A stretch of 64,000 nt of DNA from Henricia sp. BOLD:AAB3569. Lineage: Eukaryota; Echinodermata; Asteroidea; Spinulosida; Echinasteridae. Made by a program: the position numbers and the translations under genes. Below are positions 10,742 through 23,700 of the stretch, piece by piece. Under the pieces are notes generated by a model that was given only the letters and a program-made list of their open reading frames with translations, was not told where the DNA came from and did not search any database. Location of the stretch: assembly GCA_037783545.1 (NCBI GenBank), contig JBBELK010000213.1:372001-436000 (forward strand), given 5' to 3'. Numbering within the stretch: the first letter of the stretch is position 1; each line of letters begins with the position of its first letter.

Positions 10742-13309
10742 ATTCCGCACTTGTCCTGAAAAATTGACAGACTTTCGCCGGGAAATGGCCGAGAAATTTC
10801 AGAGTTTAGGGAAAACTGCGCTCAGGCTTCATGACTGCTCTGCAGACCGTGGCTGTCCGTGTACTCCTGACTCGTGCGCATGCTCAGTCTTGTTTGGGAC
10901 GGGAATTTGGTCAAAGTGTGGTCCAAACGTCGGCAAATTTGGAAGTCAAGAAATTTTCCGACGAACTTCAAATTGTGCATGCTCCAAACAGTCTATATTC
11001 CGCACTTGTCCTGAAAAATTGCCAGACTTTCGCCGGGAAATGGCCGAGAAATTTCAGAGTTTAGGGAAAACTGCGCTCGGGCTTCCTGCCTGCTCTGCAG
11101 ACCGTGGCTGTCCGTGTACTCCTGATCACTCGTGCGAATGCTCAGTCTTGTTTGGGACGGGAATTTGGTCAAAGTGTGGTCCAAACGTCGGTAAATTTGG
11201 AAGTCAAGAAATTTTCCGACGAACTTCAAATTTTGCATGCTCCAAACAGTCTATATTCCGCACTTGTCCTGAAAAATTGACAGACTTTCGCCGGGAAATG
11301 GCCGAGAAATTTCAGAGTTTAGGGAAAACTGGGCTCGGGCTTCCTGCCTGCTCTGCAGACCGTGGCTGTCCGTATACTCCTGACTCGTGCGCATGCTCAG
11401 TCTTGTTTGGGACGGGAAATTGGTCAAAGTGTGGTCCAAACGTCGGTAAATTTGGAAGTCAATAAATTTTCCGACGAACTTCAAATTTTGCATGCTCCAA
11501 ACAGTCTATATTCCGCACTTGTCCTGAAAAATTGACAGACTTTCGCCGGGAAATGGCCGAGAAATTTCAGAGTTTAGGGAAAACTGGGCTCGGGCTTCCT
11601 GCCTGCTCTGCAGACCGTGGCTGTCCGTGTACTCCTGATCACTCGTGCGCATGCTCAGTCTTGTTTGGGACGGGAATTTGGTCAAAGTGTGGTCCAAACG
11701 TCGGACAATTTGGGGGTCAATAAATTTTCCGACGGACTTCAAATTTTGCATACTCCAAACAGTCTATATTCCGCACTTGTCCTGAAAAATTGACAGACTT
11801 TCGCCGGGAAATGGCCGAGAAATTTCAGAGTTTAGGGAAAACTGCGCTCGGGCTTCCTGCCTGCTCTGCAGACCGTGGCTGTCCGTGTACTCCTGATCAC
11901 TCGTGCGCATGCTCAGTCTTGTTTGGGACGGGAATTTGGTCAAAGTGTGGTCCAAACGTCGGTAAATTTGGAAGTCAATAAATTTTCCGACGAACTTCAA
12001 ATTTTGCATGCTCCAAACAGTCTATATTCCGCACTTGTCCTGAAAAATTGACAGACTTTCGCCGGGAAATGGCCGAGAAATTTCAGAGTTTAGGGAAAAC
12101 TGGGCTCGGGCTTCCTGCCTGCTCTGCAGACCGTGGCTGTCCGTGTACTCCTGATCACTCGTGCGCATGCTCAGTCTTGTTTGGGACGGGAATTTGGTCA
12201 AAGTGTGGTCCAAACGTCGGACAATTTGGAAGTCAATAAATTTTCCGACGGACTTCAAATTTTGCATACTCCAAACAGTCTATATTCCGCACTTGTCCTG
12301 AAAAATTGACAGACTTTCGCCGGGAAATGGCCGAGAAATTTCAGAGTTTAGGGAAAACTGCGCTCAGGCTTCATGACTGCTCTGCAGACCGTGGCTGTCC
12401 GTGTACTCCTGACTCGTGCGCATGCTCAGTCTTGTTTGGGACGGGAATTTGGTCAAAGTGTGGTCCAAACGTCGGCAAATTTGGAAGTCAAGAAATTTTC
12501 CGACGAACTTCAAATTGTGCATGCTCCAAACAGTCTATATTCCGCACTTGTCCTGAAAAATTGCCAGACTTTCGCCGGGAAATGGCCGAGAAATTTCAGA
12601 GTTTAGGGAAAACTGCGCTCGGGCTTCCTGCCTGCTCTGCAGACCGTGGCTGTCCGTGTACTCCTGATCACTCGTGCGCATGCTCAGTCTTGTTTGGGAC
12701 GGGAATTTGGTCAAAGTGTGGTCCAAACGTCGGTAAATTTGGAAGTCAAGAAATTTTCCGACGAACTTCAAATTTTGCATGCTCCAAACAGTCTATATTC
12801 CGCACTTGTCCTGAAAAATTGACAGACTTTCGCCGGGAAATGGCCGAGAAATTTCAGAGTTTAGGGAAAACTGGGCTCGGGCTTCCTGCCTGCTCTGCAG
12901 ACCGTGGCTGTCCGTATACTCCTGACTCGTGCGCATGCTCAGTCTTGTTTGGGACGGGAAATTGGTCAAAGTGTGGTCCAAACGTCGGTAAATTTGGAAG
13001 TCAATAAATTTTCCGACGAACTTCAAATTTTGCATGCTCCAAACAGTCTATATTCCGCACTTGTCCTGAAAAATTGACAGACTTTCGCCGGGAAATGGCC
13101 GAGAAATTTCAGAGTTTAGGGAAAACTGGGCTCGGGCTTCCTGCCTGCTCTGCAGACCGTGGCTGTCCGTGTACTCCTGATCACTCGTGCGCATGCTCAG
13201 TCTTGTTTGGGACGGGAATTTGGTCAAAGTGTGGTCCAAACGTCGGACAATTTGGGGGTCAATAAATTTTCCGACGGACTTCAAATTTTGCATACTCCAA
13301 ACAGTCTAT
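10742..13309 (+). repeat. 6-unit block, 1542 bp, one full and one partial copy
   Basis: Units from 10742 to 12283 form six members; the first four repeat at 12284-13309 with an offset of 1542 bp. The rare marks CATGACTGCTC (10830 and 12372) and the GGGGGTC change (about 11711 and 13253) are present in both and nowhere else I noticed. One private difference is GTGCGAATGCTC near 11136. The second copy lacks the last two members and continues into a GCGCTCAGGCTTCATGCC unit at 13310. Confidence 0.87.
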
Positions 13310-14080
13310 ATTCCGCACTTGTCCTGAAAAATTGACAGACTTTCGCCGGGAAATGGCCGAGAAATTTCAGAGTTTAGGGAAAACTGCGCTCAGGCTTCAT
13401 GCCTGCTCTGCAGACCGTGGCTGTCCGTGTACTCCTGACTCGTGCGCATGCTCAGTCTTGTTTGGGACGGGAATTTGGTCAAAGTGTGGTCCAAACGTCG
13501 GCAAATTTGGAAGTCAAGAAATTTTCCGACGAACTTCAAATTGTGCATGCTCCAAACAGTCTATATTCCGCACTTGTCCTGAAAAATTGCCAGACTTTCG
13601 CCGGGAAATGGCCGAGAAATTTCAGAGTTTAGGGAAAACTGCGCTCGGGCTTCCTGCCTGCTCTGCAGACCGTGGCTGTCCGTGTACTCCTGATCACTCG
13701 TGCGCATGCTCAGTCTTGTTTGGGACGGGAATTTGGTCAAAGTGTGGTCCAAACGTCGGTAAATTTGGAAGTCAATAAATTTTCCGACGAACTTCAAATT
13801 TTGCATGCTCCAAACAGTCTATATTCCGCACTTGTCCTGAAAAATTGACAGACTTTCGCCGGGAAATGGCCGAGAAATTTCAGAGTTTAGGGAAAACTGG
13901 GCTCGGGCTTCCTGCCTGCTCTGCAGACCGTGGCTGTCCGTGTACTCCTGATCACTCGTGCGCATGCTCAGTCTTGTTTGGGACGGGAATTTGGTCAAAG
14001 TGTGGTCCAAACGTCGGACAATTTGGAAGTCAATAAATTTTCCGACGGACTTCAAATTTTGCATACTCCAAACAGTCTAT

Positions 14081-16138
14081 ATTCCGCACTTGTCCTGAAA
14101 AATTGACAGACTTTCGCCGGGAAATGGCCGAGAAATTTCAGAGTTTAGGGAAAACTGCGCTCAGGCTTCCTGCCTGCTCTGCAGACCGTGGCTGTCCGTG
14201 TACTCCTGACTCGTGCGCATGCTCAGTCTTGTTTGGGACGGGAATTTGGTCAAAGTGTGGTCCAAACGTCGTCAAATTTGGAAGTCAAGAAATTTTCCGA
14301 CGAACTTCAAATTGTGCATGCTCCAAACAGTCTATATTCCGCACTTGTCCTGAAAAATTGCCAGACTTTCGCCGGGAAATGGCCGAGAAATTTCAGAGTT
14401 TAGGGAAAACTGCGCTCGGGCTTCCTGCCTGCTCTGCAGACCGTGGCTGTCCGTGTACTCCTGATCACTCGTGCGCATGCTCAGTCTTGTTTGGGACGTG
14501 AATTTGGTCAAAGTGTGGTCCAAACGTCGGTAAATTTGGAAGTCAAGAAATTTTCCAACGAACTTCAAATTTTGCATGCTCCAAACAGTCTATATTCCGC
14601 ACTTGTCCTGAAAAATTGACAGACTTTCGCCGGGAAATGGCCGAGAAATTTCAGAGTTTAGGGAAAACTGGGCTCGGGCTTCCTGCCTGCTCTGCAGACC
14701 GTGGCTGTCCGTGTACTCCTGATCACTCGTGCGCATGCTCAGTCTTGTTTGGGACGGGAATTTGGTCAAAGTGTGGTCCAAACGTCGGACAATTTGGAAG
14801 TCAATAAATTTTCCGACGGACTTCAAATTTTGCATACTCCAAACAGTCTATATTCCGCACTTGTCCTGAAAAATTGACAGACTTTCGCCGGGAAATGGCC
14901 GAGAAATTTCAGAGTTTAGGGAAAACTGCGCTCGGGCTTCCTGCCTGCTCTGCAGACCGTGGCTGTCCGTGTACTCCTGATCACTCGTGCGCATGCTCAG
15001 TCTTGTTTGGGACGGGAATTTGGTCAAAGTGTGGTCCAAACGTCGGTAAATTTGGAAGTCAATAAATTTTCCGACGAACTTCAAATTTTGCATGCTCCAA
15101 ACAGTCTATATTCCGCACTTGTCCTGAAAAATTGACAGACTTTCGCCGGGAAATGGCCGAGAAATTTCAGAGTTTAGGGAAAACTGGGCTCGGGCTTCCT
15201 GCCTGCTCTGCAGACCGTGGCTGTCCGTGTACTCCTGATCACTCGTGCGCATGCTCAGTCTTGTTTGGGACGGGAATTTGGTCAAAGTGTGGTCCAAACG
15301 TCGGACAATTTGGAAGTCAATAAATTTTCCGACGGACTTCAAATTTTGCATACTCCAAACAGTCTATATTCCGCACTTGTCCTGAAAAATTGACAGACTT
15401 TCGCCGGGAAATGGCCGAGAAATTTCAGAGTTTAGGGAAAACTGCGCTCAGGCTTCCTGCCTGCTCTGCAGACCGTGGCTGTCCGTGTACTCCTGACTCG
15501 TGCGCATGCTCAGTCTTGTTTGGGACGGGAATTTGGTCAAAGTGTGGTCCAAACGTCGTCAAATTTGGAAGTCAAGAAATTTTCCGACGAACTTCAAATT
15601 GTGCATGCTCCAAACAGTCTATATTCCGCACTTGTCCTGAAAAATTGCCAGACTTTCGCCGGGAAATGGCCGAGAAATTTCAGAGTTTAGGGAAAACTGC
15701 GCTCGGGCTTCCTGCCTGCTCTGCAGACCGTGGCTGTCCGTGTACTCCTGATCACTCGTGCGCATGCTCAGTCTTGTTTGGGACGTGAATTTGGTCAAAG
15801 TGTGGTCCAAACGTCGGTAAATTTGGAAGTCAAGAAATTTTCCAACGAACTTCAAATTTTGCATGCTCCAAACAGTCTATATTCCGCACTTGTCCTGAAA
15901 AATTGACAGACTTTCGCCGGGAAATGGCCGAGAAATTTCAGAGTTTAGGGAAAACTGGGCTCGGGCTTCCTGCCTGCTCTGCAGACCGTGGCTGTCCGTG
16001 TACTCCTGATCACTCGTGCGCATGCTCAGTCTTGTTTGGGACGGGAATTTGGTCAAAGTGTGGTCCAAACGTCGGACAATTTGGAAGTCAATAAATTTTC
16101 CGACGGACTTCAAATTTTGCATACTCCAAACAGTCTAT
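14081..16138 (+). repeat. 5-unit block, 1287 bp, one full and one partial copy
   Basis: Units 14081-15367 make the full copy; 15368-16138 repeats its first three members at an offset of 1287 bp. Two private changes are shared by both copies: CGTCGTCAAATTTGG (near 14269 and 15556) and GGGACGTGAATTTGG (near 14497 and 15784). Because both changes are rare elsewhere, the duplication came after them. The next unit at 16139 has the usual CGTCGGCAAAT, marking the end of the copied stretch. Confidence 0.87.
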
Positions 16139-18196
16139 ATTCCGCACTTGTCCTGAAAAATTGACAGACTTTCGCCGGGAAATGGCCGAGAAATTTCAGA
16201 GTTTAGGGAAAACTGCGCTCAGGCTTCCTGCCTGCTCTGCAGACCGTGGCTGTCCGTGTACTCCTGACTCGTGCGCATGCTCAGTCTTGTTTGGGACGGG
16301 AATTTGGTCAAAGTGTGGTCCAAACGTCGGCAAATTTGGAAGTCAAGAAATTTTCCGACGAACTTCAAATTGTGCATGCTCCAAACAGTCTATATTCCGC
16401 ACTTGTCCTGAAAAATTGCCAGACTTTCGCCGGGAAATGGCCGAGAAATTTCAGAGTTTAGGGAAAACTGCGCTCGGGCTTCCTGCCTGCTCTGCAGACC
16501 GTGGCTGTCCGTGTACTCCTGATCACTCGTGCGCATGCTCAGTCTTGTTTGGGACGGGAATTTGGTCAAAGTGTGGTCCAAACGTCGGTAAATTTGGAAG
16601 TCAAGAAATTTTCCAACGAACTTCAAATTTTGCATGCTCCAAACAGTCTATATTCCGCACTTGTCCTGAAAAATTGACAGACTTTCGCCGGGAAATGGCC
16701 GAGAAATTTCAGAGTTGAAGGAAAACTGGGCTTGGGCTTCCTGCCTGCTCTGCAGACCGTGGCTGTCCGTGTACTCCTGATCACTCGTGCGCATGCTCAG
16801 TCTTGTTTGGGACGGGAATTTGGTCAAAGTGTGGTCCAAACGTCGGTAAATTTGGAAGTCAAGAAATTTTAGGACGAACTTCAAATTTTGCATGCTCCAA
16901 ACAGTCTATATTCCGCACTTGTCCTGAAAAATTGACAGACTTTCGCTGGGAAATGGCCGATAAATTTCAGAGTTTAGGGAAAACTGGGCTCGGGCTTTCT
17001 GCCTGCTCTGCAGACCGTGGCTGTCCGTGTACTCCTGATCACTCGTGCGCATGCTCAGTCTTGTTTGGGACGGGAATTTGGTCAAAGTGTGGTCTAAACG
17101 TCGGTAAATTTGGAAGTCAAGAAATTTTCCGACGAACTTCAAATTTTGCATACTCCAAACAGTCTATATTCCGCACTTGTCCTGAAAAATTGACAGACTT
17201 TCGCCGGGAAATGGCCGAGAAATTTCAGAGTTTAGGGAAAACTGGGCTCGGGCTTCCTGCCTGCTCTGCAGACCGTGGCTGTCCGTGTACTCCTGATCAC
17301 TCGTGCGCATGCTCAGTCTTGTTTGGGACGGGAATTTGGTCAAAGTGTGGTCCAAACGTCGGAAAATTTGGAAGTCAATAAATTTTCCGACGGACTTCAA
17401 ATTTTGCATACTCCAAACAGTCTATATTCCGCACTTGTCCTGAAAAATTGACAGACTTTCGCCGGGAAATGGCCGAGAAATTTCAGAGTTTAGGGAAAAC
17501 TGCGCTCAGGCTTCATGCCTGCTCTGCAGACCGTGGCTGTCCGTGTACTCCTGACTCGTGCGCATGCTCAGTCTTGTTTGGGACGGGAATTTGGTCAAAG
17601 TGTGGTCCAAACGTCGGCAAATTTGGAAGTCAAGAAATTTTCCGACGAACTTCAAATTGTGCATGCTCCAAACAGTCTATATTCCGCACTTGTCCTGAAA
17701 AATTGCCAGACTTTCGCCGGGAAATGGCCGAGAAATTTCAGAGTTTAGGGAAAACTGCGCTCGGGCTTCCTGCCTGCTCTGCAGACCGTGGCTGTCCGTG
17801 TACTCCTGATCACTCGTGCGCATGCTCAGTCTTGTTTGGGACGGGAATTTGGTCAAAGTGTGGTCCAAACGTCGGTAAATTTGGAAGTCAAGAAATTTTC
17901 CGACGAACTTCAAATTTTGCATGCTCCAAACAGTCTATATTCCGCACTTGTCCTGAAAAATTGACAGACTTTCGCCGGGAAATGGCCGAGAAATTTCAGA
18001 GTTTAGGGAAAACTGGGCTCGGGCTTCCTGCCTGCTCTGCAGACCGTGGCTGTCCGTGTACTCCTGATCACTCGTGCGCATGCTCAGTCTTGTTTGGGAC
18101 GGGAATTTGGTCAAAGTGTGGTCCAAACGTCGGACAATTTGGAAGTCAATAAATTTTCCGACGGACTTCAAATTTTGCATACTCCAAACAGTCTAT
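16139..18196 (+). repeat. Mixed units with GAGTTGAAGG marker
   Basis: Eight units (255, 258, 258, 258, 258, 255, 258, 258 bp). The third, 16652-16909, carries GAGTTGAAGGAAAACTGGGCTTGGG-type changes and GAAATTTTAGGACG; the same pair recurs in units at 21275 and 25640. The unit at 16910 has the CGCTGGGAAATGG and TGGTCTAAACG marks seen at 9455. The stretch 17426-18196 closely matches 30006-30776, 12580 bp downstream, so a shared block has been copied over more than 12 kb. Confidence 0.8.
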
Positions 18197-20761
18197 ATTC
18201 CGCACTTGTCCTGAAAAATTGACAGACTTTCGCCGGGAAATGGCCGAGAAATTTCAGAGTTTAGGGAAAACTGCGCTCAGGCTTCCTGCCTGCTCTGCAG
18301 ACCGTGGCTGTCCGTGTACTCCTGACTCGTGCGCATGCTCAGTCTTGTTTGGGACGGGAATTTGGTCAAAGTGTGGTCCAAACGTCGGCAAATTTGGAAG
18401 TCAAGAAATTTTCCGACGAACTTCAAATTGTGCATGCTCCAAACAGTCTATATTCCGCACTTGTCCTGAAAAATTGCCAGACTTTCGCCGGGAAATGGCC
18501 GAGAAATTTCAGAGTTTAGGGAAAACTGCGCTCGGGCTTCCTGCCTGCTCTGCAGACCGTGGCTGTCCGTGTACTCCTGATCACTCGTGCGCATGCTCAG
18601 TCTTGTTTGGGACGGGAATTTGGTCAAAGTGTGGTCCAAACGTCGGTAAATTTGGAAGTCAAGAAATTTTCCAACGAACTTCAAATTTTGCATGCTCCAA
18701 ACAGTCTATATTCCGCACTTGTCCTGAAAAATTGACAGACTTTCGCCGGGAAATGGCCGAGAAATTTCAGAGTTTAGGGAAAACTGCGCTCAGGCTTCCT
18801 GCCTGCTCTGCAGACCGTGGCTGTCCGTATACTCCTGACTCGTGCGCATGCTCAGTCTTGTTTGGGACGGGAAATTGGTCAAAGTGTGGTCCAAACGTCG
18901 GTAAATTTGGAAGTCAATAAATTTTCCGACGAACTTCAAATTTTGCATGCTCCAAACAGTCTATATTCCGCACTTGTCCTGAAAAATTGACAGACTTTCG
19001 CCGGGAAATGGCCGAGCAATTTCAGAGTTTAGGGAAAACTGGGCTCGGGCTTCCTGCCTGCTCTGCAGACCGTGGCTGTCCGTGTACTCCTGATCACTCG
19101 TGCGCATGCTCAGTCTTGTTTGGGACGGGAATTTGGTCAAAGTGTGGTCCAAACGTCGGACAATTTGGAAGTCAATAAATTTTCCGACGGACTTCAAATT
19201 TTGCATACTCCAAACAGTCTATATTCCGCACTTGTCCTGAAAAATTGACAGACTTTCGCCGGGAAATGGCCGAGAAATTTCAGAGTTTAGGGAAAACTGC
19301 GCTCAGGCTTCCTGCCTGCTCTGCAGACCGTGGCTGTCCGTGTACTCCTGACTCGTGCGCATGCTCAGTCTTGTTTGGGACGGGAATTTGGTCAAAGTGT
19401 GGTCCAAACGTCGGCAAATTTGGAAGTCAAGAAATTTTCCGACGAACTTCAAATTGTGCATGCTCCAAACAGTCTATATTCCGCACTTGTCCTGAAAAAT
19501 TGCCAGACTTTCGCCGGGAAATGGCCGAGAAATTTCAGAGTTTAGGGAAAACTGCGCTCGGGCTTCCTGCCTGCTCTGCAGACCGTGGCTGTCCGTGTAC
19601 TCCTGATCACTCGTGCGCATGCTCAGTCTTGTTTGGGACGGGAATTTGGTCAAAGTGTGGTCCAAACGTCGGTAAATTTGGAAGTCAAGAAATTTTCCAA
19701 CGAACTTCAAATTTTGCATGCTCCAAACAGTCTATATTCCGCACTTGTCCTGAAAAATTGACAGACTTTCGCCGGGAAATGGCCGAGAAATTTCAGAGTT
19801 TAGGGAAAACTGCGCTCAGGCTTCCTGCCTGCTCTGCAGACCGTGGCTGTCCGTATACTCCTGACTCGTGCGCATGCTCAGTCTTGTTTGGGACGGGAAA
19901 TTGGTCAAAGTGTGGTCCAAACGTCGGTAAATTTGGAAGTCAATAAATTTTCCGACGAACTTCAAATTTTGCATGCTCCAAACAGTCTATATTCCGCACT
20001 TGTCCTGAAAAATTGACAGACTTTCGCCGGGAAATGGCCGAGAAATTTCAGAGTTTAGGGAAAACTGGGCTCGGGCTTCCTGCCTGCTCTGCAGACCGTG
20101 GCTGTCCGTGTACTCCTGATCACTCGTGCGCATGCTCAGTCTTGTTTGGGACGGGAATTTGGTCAAAGTGTGGTCCAAACGTCGGACAATTTGGAAGTCA
20201 ATAAATTTTCCGACGGACTTCAAATTTTGCATACTCCAAACAGTCTATATTCCGCACTTGTCCTGAAAAATTGACAGACTTTCGCCGGGAAATGGCCGAG
20301 AAATTTCAGAGTTTAGGGAAAACTGCGCTCAGGCTTCCTGCCTGCTCTGCAGACCGTGGCTGTCCGTGTACTCCTGACTCGTGCGCATGCTCAGTCTTGT
20401 TTGGGACGGGAATTTGGTCAAAGTGTGGTCCAAACGTCGGCAAATTTGGAAGTCAAGAAATTTTCCGACGAACTTCAAATTGTGCATGCTCCAAACAGTC
20501 TATATTCCGCACTTGTCCTGAAAAATTGCCAGACTTTCGCCGGGAAATGGCCGAGAAATTTCAGAGTTTAGGGAAAACTGCGCTCGGGCTTCCTGCCTGC
20601 TCTGCAGACCGTGGCTGTCCGTGTACTCCTGATCACTCGTGCGCATGCTCAGTCTTGTTTGGGACGGGAATTTGGTCAAAGTGTGGTCCAAACGTCGGTA
20701 AATTTGGAAGTCAAGAAATTTTCCAACGAACTTCAAATTTTGCATGCTCCAAACAGTCTAT
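18197..20761 (+). repeat. 4-unit block, 1026 bp, two full copies and half of a third
   Basis: Units at 18197, 18452, 18710 and 18965 repeat at 19223, 19478, 19736 and 19991. The only difference I noticed is GCCGAGCAATTTC near 19016 against GCCGAGAAATTTC. A third copy begins at 20249 and holds for two units, then switches at 20762 to a unit with CTTCGG and CATGCCCC. The third member is unusual in having CCGTATACTCC and GGAAATTGG together. The same four-unit start recurs at 22307. Confidence 0.88.
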
Positions 20762-23700
20762 ATTCCGCACTTGTCCTGAAAAATTGACAGACTTTCGCCG
20801 GGAAATGGCCGAGAAATTTCAGAGTTTAGGGAAAACTGCGCTCAGGCTTCCTGCCTGCTCTGCAGACCGTGGCTGTCCGTGTACTCCTGACTCGTGCGCA
20901 TGCTCAGTCTTGTTTGGAACGGGAATTTGGTCAAAGTGTGGTCCAAACTTCGGCAAATTTGGAAGTCAAGAAATTTTCCGACGAACTTCAAATTTTGCAT
21001 GCCCCAAACAGTCTATATTCCGCACTTGTCCTGAAAAATTGACAGACTTTCGCCGGGAAATGGCCGAGAAATTTCAGAGTTTAGTGAAAACTGGGCTCGG
21101 GCTTCCTGCCTGCTCTGCATACCGTGGCTGTCCGTGTACTCCTGATCACTCGTGCGCATGCTCAGTCTTGTTTGGGACGGGAATTTGGTCAAAGTGTGGT
21201 CCAAACGTCGGCAAATTTGGAAGTCAAGAAATTTTCCGACGAACTTCAAATTTTGCATGCTCCAAACAGTCTATATTCCGCACTTGTCCTGAAAAATTGA
21301 CAGACTTTTGCCGGGAAATGGCCGAGAAATTTCAGAGTTGAAGGAAAACTGGGCTTGGGCTTCCTGCCTGCTCTGCAGACCGTGGCTGTCCGTGTACTCC
21401 TGATCACTCGTGCGCATGCTCAGTCTTGTTTGGGACGGGAATTTGGTCAAAGTGTGGTCCAAACGTCGGTAAATTTGGAAGTCAAGAAATTTTAGGACGA
21501 ACTTCAAATTTTGCATGCTCCAAACAGTCTATATTCCGCACTTGTCCTGAAAAATTGACAGACTTTCGCTGGGAAATGGCCGAGAAATTTCAGAGTTTAG
21601 GGAAAACTGGGCTCGGGCTTTCTGCCTGCTCTGCAGACCGTGGCTGTCCGTGTACTCCTGATCACTCGTGCGCATGCTCAGTCTTGTTTGGGACGGGAAT
21701 TTGGTCAAAGTGTGGTCTAAACGTCGGTAAATTTGGAAGTCAAGAAATTTTCCGATGAACTTCAAATTTTGCATGCTCCAAACAGTCTATATTCCGCACT
21801 TGTCCTGAAAAATTGACAGACTTTCGCCGGGAAATGGCCGAGAAATTTCAGAGTTTAGGGAAAACTGGGCTCGGGCTTCCTGCCTGCTCTGCAGACCGTG
21901 GCTGTCTGTGTACTCCTGATCACTCGTGCGCATGCTCAGTCTTGTTTGGGACGGGAATTTGGTCAAAGTGTGGTCCAAACGTCGGTAAATTTGGAAGTCA
22001 AGAAATTTTCCGACGAACTTCAAATTTTGCATGCTCCAAACAGTCTATATTCCGCACTTGTCCTGAAAAATTGACAGACTTTCGCCGGGAAATGGCCGAG
22101 AAATTTCAGAGTTTAGGGAAAACTGGGCTCGGGCTTCCTGCCTGCTCTGCAGACCGTGGCTGTCCGTGTACTCCTGATCACTCGTGCGCATGCTCAGTCT
22201 TGTTTGGGACGGGAATTTGGTCAAAGTGTGGTCCAAACGTCGGACAATTTGGAAGTCAATAAATTTTCCGACGGACTTCAAATTTTGCATACTCCAAACA
22301 GTCTATATTCCGCACTTGTCCTGAAAAATTGACAGACTTTCGCCGGGAAATGGCCGAGAAATTTCAGAGTTTAGGGAAAACTGCGCTCAGGCTTCCTGCC
22401 TGCTCTGCAGACCGTGGCTGTCCGTGTACTCCTGACTCGTGCGCATGCTCAGTCTTGTTTGGGACGGGAATTTGGTCAAAGTGTGGTCCAAACGTCGGCA
22501 AATTTGGAAGTCAAGAAATTTTCCGACGAACTTCAAATTGTGCATGCTCCAAACAGTCTATATTCCGCACTTGTCCTGAAAAATTGCCAGACTTTCGCCG
22601 GGAAATGGCCGAGAAATTTCAGAGTTTAGGGAAAACTGCGCTCGGGCTTCCTGCCTGCTCTGCAGACCGTGGCTGTCCGTGTACTCCTGATCACTCGTGC
22701 GCATGCTCAGTCTTGTTTGGGACGGGAATTTGGTCAAAGTGTGGTCCAAACGTCGGTAAATTTGGAAGTCAAGAAATTTTCCAACGAACTTCAAATTTTG
22801 CATGCTCCAAACAGTCTATATTCCGCACTTGTCCTGAAAAATTGACAGACTTTCGCCGGGAAATGGCCGAGAAATTTCAGAGTTTAGGGAAAACTGCGCT
22901 CAGGCTTCCTGCCTGCTCTGCAGACCGTGGCTGTCCGTATACTCCTGACTCGTGCGCATGCTCAGTCTTGTTTGGGACGGGAAATTGGTCAAAGTGTGGT
23001 CCAAACGTCGGTAAATTTGGAAGTCAATAAATTTTCCGACGAACTTCAAATTTTGCATGCTCCAAACAGTCTATATTCCGCACTTGTCCTGAAAAATTGA
23101 CAGACTTTCGCCGGGAAATGGCCGAGAAATTTCAGAGTTTAGGGAAAACTGGGCTCGGGCTTCCTGCCTGCTCTGCAGACCGTGGCTGTCCGTGTACTCC
23201 TGATCACTCGTGCGCATGCTCAGTCTTGTTTGGGACGGGAATTTGGTCAAAGTGTGGTCCAAACGTCGGTAAATTTGGAAGTCAAGAAATTTTCCAACGA
23301 ACTTCAAATTTTGCATGCTCCAAACAGTCTATATTCCGCACTTGTCCTGAAAAATTGACAGACTTTCGCCGGGAAATGGCCGAGAAATTTCAGAGTTTAG
23401 GGAAAACTGCGCTCAGGCTTCCTGCCTGCTCTGCAGACCGTGGCTGTCCGTATACTCCTGACTCGTGCGCATGCTCAGTCTTGTTTGGGACGGGAAATTG
23501 GTCAAAGTGTGGTCCAAACGTCGGTAAATTTGGAAGTCAATAAATTTTCCGACGAACTTCAAATTTTGCATGCTCCAAACAGTCTATATTCCGCACTTGT
23601 CCTGAAAAATTGACAGACTTTCGCCGGGAAATGGCCGAGAAATTTCAGAGTTTAGGGAAAACTGGGCTCGGGCTTCCTGCCTGCTCTGCAGACCGTGGCT